Shown: positions 28,158 to 37,214 of the stretch, piece by piece
Numbering within the stretch: the stretch's first letter is position 1
Layout: the number at the start of each line of letters is the position of its first letter
Assembly (NCBI GenBank): GCA_902802815.1
Contig: CADCNQ010000012.1
Coordinates: forward strand, 1 to 64,000
Reading direction: 5' to 3'
DNA from: an uncultured Bacteroidales bacterium
Lineage (GTDB): Bacteria; Bacteroidota; Bacteroidia; Bacteroidales; Bacteroidaceae
DNA length: 64,000 nt
Made by a program: the position numbers and the translations under genes
The notes under the pieces: generated by a model
Database searches by the model: none
What the model was told of the DNA's origin: nothing
What the model saw: the letters and a program-made list of their open reading frames with translations, nothing else

Positions 28158-31100
28158 TTATTCAAAGAAGCCGAAGCCGCCGATAGCGGTGAGCATGCGC
28201 TCAACATAGTCCCATGTAGTGTCCTTCCAATGGAAGCCGAGCCGATAGAGGACAGAACATGTATAGCGATTGTCGCGTTCAATGAGGGAAACTTTTTGTC
28301 CGTGAGCTACATCCTGATAAGCCATTATAGATGAGAGCAGTTTGGCCTTTTCTGGGTCCTGACCGGCAAGAGCGACGATCTGCTCGAACTCGCCGTTCTC
28401 CACAAAACGAATCTCACGACCCACCTTCGCCATGAGACGTAGGACGTCACCAAGCAGTTCGACGTGATCGTTGAATGGCTGGAAAACAGTGCACTCCCTT
28501 GGCGTTGAGGCCAGAAGCACCACAGCCTTAGCGGTCTGGTCGATGGGCGACATTTCGGTGGATTCACCATAGATATCGTAGGGGCAGCAACCAAGCATAT
28601 AGAGCACCTTGAGACGCCCCATAAAGCTGTTGGTGTTGAAGTTGACCTGAAACTCGCCGTCATAGCTGCGCGGCGCCAAATTGCCCACACGCATCACTTT
28701 GGCACTCAAACCCTTGTGGGCTACTGCATCTAGTACAAGACGTTCTGCCAGGAATTTGGAGTGAATGTAGCGGTTGTCCAAGAACTGGCCAAACCATAAC
28801 TTACGCTCGTTGAGCGAAGGCACCTGTCCGTCATCTCCCCTATCAACCCATATCTCAGCCACAGAGGTGGTAGAAATATGTACCAGACGAGCCCCAGTCT
28901 TCAGACAGTACTCCACGCAACGCTGAGCACCACCGATGTTCACATCCTCAATATCCGTTCCCTTGGAGAAATGCTTGACGTTGGCGGCACAGTTGAAGAC
29001 TGTATCAATGGAGTTGAGAGTTGAGAGTTGAGAGTTTATTGCTGTCATATCTTGTGTCACATCGCCGTTCACCACAAAGAGACGTGTGCCGAAGAGTTCC
29101 TTATATGACTTCTCAAAATAGTAGAAAAGAAGGTTCTTAAGACGGTGCTCGGCAGCTGCCTGGTCCTTGCCGCGCACAAGACACGTGATGGTGGCAGCAT
29201 CGTTGTCGATAAGTTCACGCAGCACATGGATGCCCAGATAGCCAGTGGCACCGGTGAGGAGAACATTACCTAATAGCTGACGCTCTCCCTTGATGAAGGT
29301 CTCCACAGTGTTTTGCTGCAGGACGGCATCGATGCCAGAATAGTCGAAGTCGCTGATCTCGTGGTCGGCATCATCAACGGGAGTGTCACCGCTGACAAAC
29401 TGGGAGAGTTGACGGGGCGTAGGATGTGTAAAGACATCACCGTAAGCCACATGATAACCGGCCTTGTCAGCCTCAATGATAACACGTGTCACCATAAGCG
29501 AGGTTCCGCCTAGTTCGAAGAAGTTGTCGGTGGCCCCCACCTTGTCCATCGTCAACACACTGCAGAAGACGTCGCAGAAGAATGTTTCTACTTCTGTGGC
29601 GGGTGCCACATACTCATGGTCGCTGGCTTGAATTACAGGTATGGGCAAAGCCTTGCGGTTCACCTTCTGGTTCTGGTTGAGGGGAATGGCGTCAATCTGC
29701 ATGGTAGCCGCAGGAATCATATAAGGTGGCTTCTGTTTACCGATGAAGGCATTTAAATCCTTGATATCCACCTTCCCGTCGCTGACGACATAGGCAGCAA
29801 TGTACTTGCCGCCATTCTCATAATCGAAGGCCTGCACAGTTACATCCTTGATGCCAGGATACTGACGTATGACAGCCTCCACCTCCTTCATCTCAATGCG
29901 GAAACCGCGTATTTTCACCTGTCCGTCCTTGCGACCCACGAACTGGATATTGCCGTCGGGCAGATATCGTACAATGTCGCCTGTACGGTAGCAGCGGGAA
30001 TACATGTCAGAACCATCGGCAAAGGGATTGCTGATAAACACTTCGGTTGTCTTCTCCGGACGGTTGAGATATCCTCGGCTCACTTGCGGACCGCTCACCC
30101 ACAGTTCACCGGCAGCGCCTACAGGCAGACGGTGTCCTTGGGAATCAACAATGTAGAGGCGGAAGTTGTCAAGCGGCTTGCCTATTGGGATATCCATCTC
30201 ATAGTCTTTCAGGCAATAGGTTGTCGTGAATATAGTACATTCGGTTGGACCGTAGGCATTGTACATCTTGTAATTCTTGGGCGGCTGCAGTGCCGAGAGT
30301 TTTTCACCACCTACGGAGAAATGTTTAAGCGAGCGGTTGTCTACATTCGTGGCAAACTGATAACCCACTTGTGTAGTGATGAACGAATGGGTAATGCCGT
30401 TGTCGTTGAAATAGGTGTTCAGGTCGGGCAGGTTCAGACGGATGTCTTCACCGATGATGTAAACACAGGCACCACATGTCAGAGCGGGATACATATCCAT
30501 CATGCAGGCATCGAAACCATATGAGGCATAGGCTGCCACATGACTCTCTGGTGTCAGTTCATAGTAGCGCTGATACCAATGACAGAAGCAAACGAGGTTT
30601 CTGTGCTCCAGCTGACAGCCCTTGGGTACACCGGTAGACCCCGAGGTGTAGAGCATGATGAAAAGACGGTTGGGCTTCATTTGAGATTGGAGAGTTGAGA
30701 ACTGAGAGCGGTCTTCCACAGTAAGAATTGGAAGTTTCTCTATATCCTTGATCAAAAGCACCTTACCCTGATATTCATCAACGATGTCTCTGAGTTCCTC
30801 ATCGGCAATCAGCAGTTTGGCTGAGGCATCCTGCATCATGAAGTTCAGTCGCTCGGCAGGATACGACGGGTCCAGCGGTTGATAAGCACAACCGGCTTTC
30901 AGTACGCCCAGCGAGGCGAGCACCATCCATTCCGAACGTGGAATCAATACGGAGACGACATCTTCCGAACCAAGTCCGAGAGAAAGGATGTGGTGTGCGA
31001 TGCGGTCAGAAATCTCGTCCACCTGCTTATAGGTGAGCCGCACATCGTGATAGACAACGGCAATATTCTCGGGCATGCTCTCCACCTGCTTGCGGAACAG

Positions 31101-34100
31101 TGAAACAACAGTCTGCGTGCTGTCGTAAGGCACATCATTCTGATTGAAACTGTCGAGCAAAGCGGTCTGACGGGCATCGAGCAGCGACACGCTTTTGAGT
31201 GCTACATCAGGATGGCTGATGAAGGCATTGGCAACATTACTTACCGACTGAGCCAGACTTTGCATCATTTCCTCACTGTAGCGTCCGTTGTCGTACTGCA
31301 GGCAGATGCTCGGACGTCCAGACTCATCGTTCTGTATGAAGAAGGCGATGCGGAACTTGGGGGTGTCCGACTCGAATGTTTCAATAGGTATAGTTTGCCC
31401 CTTGTATGTCAGGTTGCTGAGTACACCCATCTGGTAAGCAAACATAATTTCAGCCGAAAGGTCGTAGTCAGCTGCAATACGAGTAAACGGATAGGCCTCG
31501 TGGCTCAGTGTCTCGTCAAAATTTTTGCTCGTCTCGTTCAGGAAATCCATTACGCTCTGTTCACCTATACGGGTGCTCAGTGCCAACGTGTTGACAAACA
31601 TACCAACCGTATTACTGATGCGCAGGTCGGAACGTCCGTTGCTGATAGTTGTGATGCATAGTTGCTCGCTATTGGTGAAGCGTGCCAGCGTATAGAAAGT
31701 GGCTGCGAGGAGGTGGTGCGCTGGAGAGATGTTGTGCTGGCGGCAGAATTTCTCTATGGCGTCGAAATCCAACGGAGTGTATATCGTCCCTACGATACCC
31801 TGCTCCTGGGGATTGGTGAGGTCGGAGGCAATCTCCGTCACACCCTCTACCTTACCCAGACGTTCTTGGAAGAATTCGCTTGCGGCGGCATATTCTTCGC
31901 TGTTTTCAGCGGCTTTCTGTGATGCTACGAAGTCGGCATAAGTGAAAGTCTCGGATTCTATTTCCTGGCCGTTGAGCAGATCAAAGAGTTGAGACAACAG
32001 CAAGTCAAACGAACCACCGTCCACAACTAGGTGATGGATGTCCATCATCAGATAAACCCACTGCTCGGTGGTTACAATCTCAATGTGATAGAGCGGTCCC
32101 TGACGAAGGTTGAAAGGTTTGACAAACTCCAGCTTGTAACTTGGTATTTCCTCCTCTGCGTGCTGACTTTGAATTATTTCTATCGGTTGGTTAAAGTCAA
32201 CAGACTGTACAATTTCTGCCCCTGTACAATCAAAATGTGCTTGCAGCATAGGATGCGACTTGAAGAGGGTTTCTACCGACTTGGCCAGCAGTTCTATGTC
32301 CACATCCTTCGGGAACTTGGCTATGACCGGCGTATTGTATATGGTAGACTCTGGTTGTTTCATGCAGTCCACATAGACACCCATCTGTGCATATGACAAC
32401 GGAATGTTGCTCATGTCTGCGTGCTGCATTTCGGCTGTATCCTGCCGGACTGCGCTTCCGCTCAACATTGCCTTTAAAATTTCGTTCTCAATGCTTTGGA
32501 TGCTGCCTGTCTTGGCCAAAGCTTTCGCATTCAGGGTGACACCGAAACGCTTGTTGATTTGAATGGCCAATTTGATGCCCATAATGGAGGTCAGGCCGAC
32601 GTAGCCCAACACTGTCGTAATGCCAAAGTCTTCGGTATTGATGATGGATGCGATGATGCTGTGAATTTCCTTCTCCAACACATTCATCGGCACGTTGACG
32701 TCTATCTCTACCTCAGCAGCTTTCTTCTCGGGCTTCGGAAGTGCTTTTTTATTGACCTTTTGATTCTGGTTTAATGGAATCTTATCAATCTGCATCGTTA
32801 CAGCGGGCACCATATAAGGCGGCTTCTGATCAAGGATAAAACTGTTCAGAGCCTCAATGTCAATCTGCTCGTCGCTGACGATATATGCAGCAATGAATTT
32901 GCCACCTCCTTCCTCATCAAATGCCTGCACTGTAGCATCCTTTATGCCATGAAACTCCCGAATGACGGCCTCTACCTCTTTCAGTTCAATGCGGAACCCC
33001 CGAATCTTCACCTGTCCGTCTTTGCGACCCACAAACTCTACATCTCCAGAGGGCAGATAACGGACAATGTCACCCGTACGGTAAATGCGGGCATATTTTT
33101 CGGAATTTCCAGCAAAAGGATTGGGGATAAACACCTCTGCGGTTTTCTCCGGTCGGTTCAGGTAGCCTCGGCTCACCTGAGGACCACTGGCCCACAGTTC
33201 ACCCGCAGCGCCTACGGGCAGACGGCGCCCCTGAGAATCGACAATGTATAGGCGCATATTGTCAATGGCCTTGCCGATAGGAATATTCTTCAGTTTCCTA
33301 TCTACATGATAACAAGTTTCAAGTATTGTCGTTTCCGTCGGCCCATATGCGTTGTGCAGTTTATAGCCATTGGGGGGTGTAAGTGAAGCCAGTTTCTCAC
33401 CGCCTGTAGAGAGATGTTTCAGCGAATGGTTTTCAATGCTCGTGACAAACTGGTAAGCCACCTGTGTTGTCATAAAGGCATTGGTGATGTGTTCCTGCTC
33501 AAAATATTCATTTAGGGCAATCAGATCAAGACGCAGTTCTTCGGGGATAATATATACTGTGGCACCACACGTGAGGGCTGGATACATGTCGTACATATTG
33601 GCATCAAAGCCATACGAAGCATAAGCTGTCACTTTATCTCCGGCCTTCATGTCGAAATAACGGTGATACCAATGTATAAAGGCAACCAAGTTGCCATTTG
33701 TGAGTTGGCAACCCTTGGGTACACCCGTCGAACCAGAGGTATAGAGCATTATAAAAAGGCTGCCGGGGTTAGGCCCGCAAGGGAGTTCTGTTACGGCAGG
33801 CAGGTTTGCCAGTTCCTTAGTAAGGGTGACCTCCCCTTGGTATTCGTCCACAATAGGCCGCAGCTCCTCGTCTGCTATGAGCAGTTTTGCTTTCGCATCC
33901 TGCATCATAAAATTGAGCCTTTCCTTGGGATAGGTGGAATCCAACGGCTGATAAGCACAGCCGGCCTTTTGTACACCGAGCGAGGCGATAACCATCCACT
34001 CTGAGCGGGATATCAGCACAGAAACAACATCTTCTTCGCCCAATCCCTTTGATGCTATATATCCTGCAATGCGGTCGCTGATCTGGTCCACTTCAGCGTA

Positions 34101-35492
34101 TGTTAGACGTTTGTCTTTATACACTACAGCAATGTTGTCGGGTGTCGCTTCTGCCTGTTGGCGGAACAGCGAAACGATGGTTTGCGTGGTGTCGTAAGGA
34201 ACATCGTTTTGATTGAATGAGTCGAGCAGTTCTATTTGTGAAGCCGTCGTTATGTTGACATCGTGCAGATTCGCTTTGGTGATAATTCCTTCCAAAACAG
34301 CCTCGTAGCTTTCCATGAACTGAGCAATCAATGCCTCTGAATATTCGCCGGAGTTGTATTCAGCCCTAAGCATATATTGACCTCCGGAAGTGTAGGCCAT
34401 CAGGCAGAGCGGCAGATTCAAAGTGAAATTGTGGAGCTGCGTGATATTCATGGGTTTTCCCATCAGACTGTTGTCGTCCAACATTTCTCCCCGCCAGGCA
34501 AACATTGAGTTGCTTTGCAGGTTGAGGTCTTCCATCAGGTCGGAATAAGCATAGATATCGTGTTCGCGACAACCTGTCATCTGCTCCTGTACGGCTTTCA
34601 GGAAGTCGGATACGGATGTTTCGTCTGTGAATTTGGCGTAAACGGGCAGAGTCTTCACTGTCATGCCTACCGAATGAAGGAAGCGCTTGTCGGTACGTCC
34701 ATTGTAAACCGTTGTGAAAAGTGATTCCTGTTCATTGTTGAATTTCGCCAGAAGGTAGGCGTATGCTGCTGTGAAAAGTGTTGTCTTGTAGATTCCGTTA
34801 GCCTTGCAGAAATTTTCCACCTCTTCCCTGCTAATACCTATGTTACGCACTTGATCAGCCTCCGAGGGTGCATCTTCAAGGTCGGGGATGAGCGGAGTGA
34901 ACGTGTCACCACAGTCAAAGTTCTGGGCATACCAATGTTTGGCTTCCCCGAAGGCCGGTGATTGGCGCATCTCTGCTTCGGCAAGAGCCACTTCCTGCAT
35001 TGTCACTTCTTCGGGAACGAGAGTTCCGCCGCCGTAAACCGTCTCCACATCGTGAAGCATCACGTTCAGCGTGGTACCGTCGCCGATGATGTGGTGCATA
35101 TCAAAGAACCAATAGATGTGTCCCGCATCGCGCATCACACGGACGTGAAACAGTCTGCCTCCGCAAAGCTGGAACGGCTGAAGGAAAGTTTGCTTCTCAG
35201 TTTCAAGGTCGCACTCCCCCTGAAACCCCTGAACCTCTATCCCATTGAACTCTTCTACTTCCTTCATGTCAATGGACTGGAAGGGTTCTCCCTCCTCGTT
35301 CACCCCGATACGGGTGAAAAACGTGGGGTGTGCCTTTAAAGTCGTCTCAATGGCGAGACAAAGGCGTTCAGCATCCAGACTGCCGTCCAAAACATAAAGA
35401 TAAGGCAAGTTGTAATACACTTCATTTTCATGTCCTACACATTCGGCGTAAATACCGTACTGCGATTTTGACAATGGGGCTGATGTTTTCAT
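28158..35492 (-). CDS. Nonribosomal peptide synthetase, C-A-T-C-A-T-R
   Basis: The 2444-residue cytoplasmic megaenzyme has two complete modules and a terminal thioester reductase. Module 1: condensation motif HHIIGDG (133-139), adenylation P-loop YTSGSTGVPKG near 582, NAYGPTE, carrier serine Ser969 in GLTSIMG. Module 2: HHLVVDG (1153-1159), adenylation near 1616, carrier Ser1998 in LGGTSLM. Reductase: NADPH loop GATGYLG (2081-2087) and Tyr2242-x3-Lys2246. No epimerase, methyltransferase or thioesterase domain is present. It should release a dipeptide as an aldehyde or alcohol. Binding-pocket residues read DAYFSGAI-L for A1 and DAMFSGAI-F for A2 by hand alignment to PheA; both suggest a hydrophobic or aromatic residue. 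The leading C domain suggests N-acylation of residue 1 or is vestigial. No PPTase gene is in the window. Confidence 0.93.
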   Translation of the reverse strand: MKTSAPLSKSQYGIYAECVGHENEVYYNLPYLYVLDGSLDAERLCLAIETTLKAHPTFFTRIGVNEEGEPFQSIDMKEVEEFNGIEVQGFQGECDLETEKQTFLQPFQLCGGRLFHVRVMRDAGHIYWFFDMHHIIGDGTTLNVMLHDVETVYGGGTLVPEEVTMQEVALAEAEMRQSPAFGEAKHWYAQNFDCGDTFTPLIPDLEDAPSEADQVRNIGISREEVENFCKANGIYKTTLFTAAYAYLLAKFNNEQESLFTTVYNGRTDKRFLHSVGMTVKTLPVYAKFTDETSVSDFLKAVQEQMTGCREHDIYAYSDLMEDLNLQSNSMFAWRGEMLDDNSLMGKPMNITQLHNFTLNLPLCLMAYTSGGQYMLRAEYNSGEYSEALIAQFMESYEAVLEGIITKANLHDVNITTASQIELLDSFNQNDVPYDTTQTIVSLFRQQAEATPDNIAVVYKDKRLTYAEVDQISDRIAGYIASKGLGEEDVVSVLISRSEWMVIASLGVQKAGCAYQPLDSTYPKERLNFMMQDAKAKLLIADEELRPIVDEYQGEVTLTKELANLPAVTELPCGPNPGSLFIMLYTSGSTGVPKGCQLTNGNLVAFIHWYHRYFDMKAGDKVTAYASYGFDANMYDMYPALTCGATVYIIPEELRLDLIALNEYFEQEHITNAFMTTQVAYQFVTSIENHSLKHLSTGGEKLASLTPPNGYKLHNAYGPTETTILETCYHVDRKLKNIPIGKAIDNMRLYIVDSQGRRLPVGAAGELWASGPQVSRGYLNRPEKTAEVFIPNPFAGNSEKYARIYRTGDIVRYLPSGDVEFVGRKDGQVKIRGFRIELKEVEAVIREFHGIKDATVQAFDEEGGGKFIAAYIVSDEQIDIEALNSFILDQKPPYMVPAVTMQIDKIPLNQNQKVNKKALPKPEKKAAEVEIDVNVPMNVLEKEIHSIIASIINTEDFGITTVLGYVGLTSIMGIKLAIQINKRFGVTLNAKALAKTGSIQSIENEILKAMLSGSAVRQDTAEMQHADMSNIPLSYAQMGVYVDCMKQPESTIYNTPVIAKFPKDVDIELLAKSVETLFKSHPMLQAHFDCTGAEIVQSVDFNQPIEIIQSQHAEEEIPSYKLEFVKPFNLRQGPLYHIEIVTTEQWVYLMMDIHHLVVDGGSFDLLLSQLFDLLNGQEIESETFTYADFVASQKAAENSEEYAAASEFFQERLGKVEGVTEIASDLTNPQEQGIVGTIYTPLDFDAIEKFCRQHNISPAHHLLAATFYTLARFTNSEQLCITTISNGRSDLRISNTVGMFVNTLALSTRIGEQSVMDFLNETSKNFDETLSHEAYPFTRIAADYDLSAEIMFAYQMGVLSNLTYKGQTIPIETFESDTPKFRIAFFIQNDESGRPSICLQYDNGRYSEEMMQSLAQSVSNVANAFISHPDVALKSVSLLDARQTALLDSFNQNDVPYDSTQTVVSLFRKQVESMPENIAVVYHDVRLTYKQVDEISDRIAHHILSLGLGSEDVVSVLIPRSEWMVLASLGVLKAGCAYQPLDPSYPAERLNFMMQDASAKLLIADEELRDIVDEYQGKVLLIKDIEKLPILTVEDRSQFSTLQSQMKPNRLFIMLYTSGSTGVPKGCQLEHRNLVCFCHWYQRYYELTPESHVAAYASYGFDACMMDMYPALTCGACVYIIGEDIRLNLPDLNTYFNDNGITHSFITTQVGYQFATNVDNRSLKHFSVGGEKLSALQPPKNYKMYNAYGPTECTIFTTTYCLKDYEMDIPIGKPLDNFRLYIVDSQGHRLPVGAAGELWVSGPQVSRGYLNRPEKTTEVFISNPFADGSDMYSRCYRTGDIVRYLPDGNIQFVGRKDGQVKIRGFRIEMKEVEAVIRQYPGIKDVTVQAFDYENGGKYIAAYVVSDGKVDIKDLNAFIGKQKPPYMIPAATMQIDAIPLNQNQKVNRKALPIPVIQASDHEYVAPATEVETFFCDVFCSVLTMDKVGATDNFFELGGTSLMVTRVIIEADKAGYHVAYGDVFTHPTPRQLSQFVSGDTPVDDADHEISDFDYSGIDAVLQQNTVETFIKGERQLLGNVLLTGATGYLGIHVLRELIDNDAATITCLVRGKDQAAAEHRLKNLLFYYFEKSYKELFGTRLFVVNGDVTQDMTAINSQLSTLNSIDTVFNCAANVKHFSKGTDIEDVNIGGAQRCVEYCLKTGARLVHISTTSVAEIWVDRGDDGQVPSLNERKLWFGQFLDNRYIHSKFLAERLVLDAVAHKGLSAKVMRVGNLAPRSYDGEFQVNFNTNSFMGRLKVLYMLGCCPYDIYGESTEMSPIDQTAKAVVLLASTPRECTVFQPFNDHVELLGDVLRLMAKVGREIRFVENGEFEQIVALAGQDPEKAKLLSSIMAYQDVAHGQKVSLIERDNRYTCSVLYRLGFHWKDTTWDYVERMLTAIGGFGFFE
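29011..29035. repeat. GAGTTGA heptamer repeat inside the NRPS reductase domain
   Basis: On the plus strand the heptamer GAGTTGA occurs three times plus a partial copy. On the coding strand it encodes the in-frame peptide NSQLSTLNS around residues 2153-2161. The unit resembles intergenic repeats at 41.3, 47.9 and 49.6 kb. Confidence 0.7.
30682..30709. repeat. Degenerate GAGTTGA-like repeat inside the second adenylation domain
   Basis: The stretch contains GAGATTGG, AGAGTTGAGA and ACTGAGAG units, encoding SQFSTLQSQ just before the A3 core. The equivalent loop in the first adenylation domain is about eight residues shorter and lacks this sequence. Confidence 0.5.
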
Positions 35493-35523
35493 GATGTGTA
35501 ATTATTTGTATGTTACTTCGTTA

Positions 35524-36867
35524 TCAAAATTTGGTTTTAAAGAGCGTCGGAGACACCGTCAGTGAAATCCAGGCCCAATGAGCTACGTCGCTGCTGTTGG
35601 CCTGCTTCAGACGTTGCATCGTCTCCGTACCGAACATCACGGTGTAACCCGCTTCAAGTGAGATGTAGTCGGTGAAGTTGTAGCTGGCCTGAATGTCGAG
35701 ACTGTGACCCAGCGTGCTGCTGAGACCGCTCAGTTCTGTGGCTACTGCCAGATAGTGATAGGTGGCACTGAGATCCATCTTGGAGAGAGGTTTGCCGTTG
35801 ACACCCAAGAAGGCATTCTGCAAACCCGGAGTGAAACCGTTGATAAAGGCGCTCTCGTAGAAATAATCCAGGATGCCGTAGAATTTGGTGCGCGAACCGT
35901 AGAGAGGAGTAAACCCTTTATTCACAGCGTGAAATGGCAATCCTGCCATACCGCCGTAAATGACGGGTACGTAGTCATCACCGCTCAGACGGTCGTAGCC
36001 TGCAACAAATCCATAGTATTTTGAGGGTGTAATGGTAGCCTTTCCGCTGACCATCCATGCCTCTATCTTTGCTGCAGCCTTGTAGTGGGGATGCACTATT
36101 TTGCCGGCCTGACGATAGTAGGAGGCTTCAAACCTCACATATTTTGGATGAAAGTTCAGATAGCCGCCATACATTTGCTGGTATTCTGTGGTAGGAGGAT
36201 TGTAAGACTCCTCTGGTTTCCCGGATTGCAAACCGACATTCATGAAAAGGAGTGAGACCCCCAGAGGAAACTTAGGCACATCGCAGTGATACCATACCGT
36301 CTGCATCGTCTTGTAGTTTTGAGCACCGTCGTTGTAGTAGGTACTCTTATATACGTTGCTCTCGTTCTGGTTGTAGGCGAAGATGGCGTGAACCTTATGA
36401 CCGTGACCTTCGTATCCAGCAATCACCACATCGTGCGACAGGGAGGCCATCGCAAAGTCGTTGGTACCAATGATACGCTCGTCGTCATAAGACAGAGCGA
36501 CGCGTCCCACCTGTCCGAAAACTCCTATCTTAGCCGTCATCTTGGCCCAAGCCTCATAAAGGCCTATTTCCATATTTTTTTCTGTGCCCCACACGGCCAG
36601 GTTTTGAAGCACAGCACGCGTCTCCAGTCTTTGCCGTTTGTAGCCCAAGATGATACGGGTACGTCCCAGAAGGAAGTTAGACTGGTTATCGTCCTGTTTG
36701 TTGCGGGTGACGGGCAGACCGCCTCTCACTATTTCTCCGTGTGCCAGGAAGTCCAAACCCAAGTCGAATTCGTTTTTCTTGACGGAGACCGAATCACTTT
36801 CTGCGCACAAAGCAAAGAGCGGTACAGACAGCGCAACGGCAACGAGCGCTCGTTTTATTCTACACAT
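35524..36867 (-). CDS. Outer-membrane beta-barrel protein (porin-like)
   Basis: From the chosen ATG (MCRIKRAL) the protein is 447 residues with a signal peptide ending near FALCA. A TTG 27 nt upstream, overlapping the STAS gene, is less likely. The body alternates hydrophobic and polar residues with many aromatic girdle residues (RIILGYKRQRLETRAVLQNL, SLEAGYTVMFG) and ends in Phe, all features of outer-membrane barrels. It resembles alginate-export/porin-type proteins of Bacteroidota. Lying 31 nt upstream of the NRPS and 19 nt downstream of the STAS gene, it may be the outer-membrane passage for the product or a precursor. Confidence 0.7.
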   Translation of the reverse strand: MCRIKRALVAVALSVPLFALCAESDSVSVKKNEFDLGLDFLAHGEIVRGGLPVTRNKQDDNQSNFLLGRTRIILGYKRQRLETRAVLQNLAVWGTEKNMEIGLYEAWAKMTAKIGVFGQVGRVALSYDDERIIGTNDFAMASLSHDVVIAGYEGHGHKVHAIFAYNQNESNVYKSTYYNDGAQNYKTMQTVWYHCDVPKFPLGVSLLFMNVGLQSGKPEESYNPPTTEYQQMYGGYLNFHPKYVRFEASYYRQAGKIVHPHYKAAAKIEAWMVSGKATITPSKYYGFVAGYDRLSGDDYVPVIYGGMAGLPFHAVNKGFTPLYGSRTKFYGILDYFYESAFINGFTPGLQNAFLGVNGKPLSKMDLSATYHYLAVATELSGLSSTLGHSLDIQASYNFTDYISLEAGYTVMFGTETMQRLKQANSSDVAHWAWISLTVSPTLFKTKF

Positions 36868-36886
36868 TTCTGTGCGAATTAAGGGG

Positions 36887-37189
36887 TTATTCAAATTCGA
36901 AGATACTGGTGAATCCCGTCAGGTTGAACACGTTTTTAATATCATCGTTCACCCCGCGCATCACCACATGGCTACCGGTCGATTTGGCACCCTTAAGGAT
37001 ACTGATGAGGATGCGCAGACCGCTGGATGCAATATACTCCAGTCTTGTGCAGTCTATGATGACGTCCTTACCGTCGCTGGTGTACAGAGGCTTCAGCGTT
37101 TCTTCCACCTCCAGCGCCGCTGCTGTGTCCATTTCTCCTTCCAGTGTGGCAACATATTTGCCGCCAATTTCTTCAATTTTTGCTTTCAT
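36887..37189 (-). CDS. STAS-domain anti-sigma-factor antagonist
   Basis: The 100-residue single-domain protein is SpoIIAA/RsbV-like: a central VIIDCTRLEYIASSGLRILI with the phosphorylatable serine region Ser55-Ser56. In known partner-switch systems a kinase phosphorylates this serine and a PP2C phosphatase removes the phosphate. Both activities are encoded by the gene 25 nt upstream, so this protein is its likely substrate. The target that STAS controls (sigma factor or other protein) is not in the window. Confidence 0.9.
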   Translation of the reverse strand: MKAKIEEIGGKYVATLEGEMDTAAALEVEETLKPLYTSDGKDVIIDCTRLEYIASSGLRILISILKGAKSTGSHVVMRGVNDDIKNVFNLTGFTSIFEFE

Positions 37190-37214
37190 AGTATTTAGAT
37201 TTATAATTATTGTA

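Noticed and set aside
36868..36894. TTG start for the porin-like protein overlapping the STAS gene
   Set aside because: It would put nine polar residues before the signal peptide; the ATG at 36867 gives a normal signal peptide.
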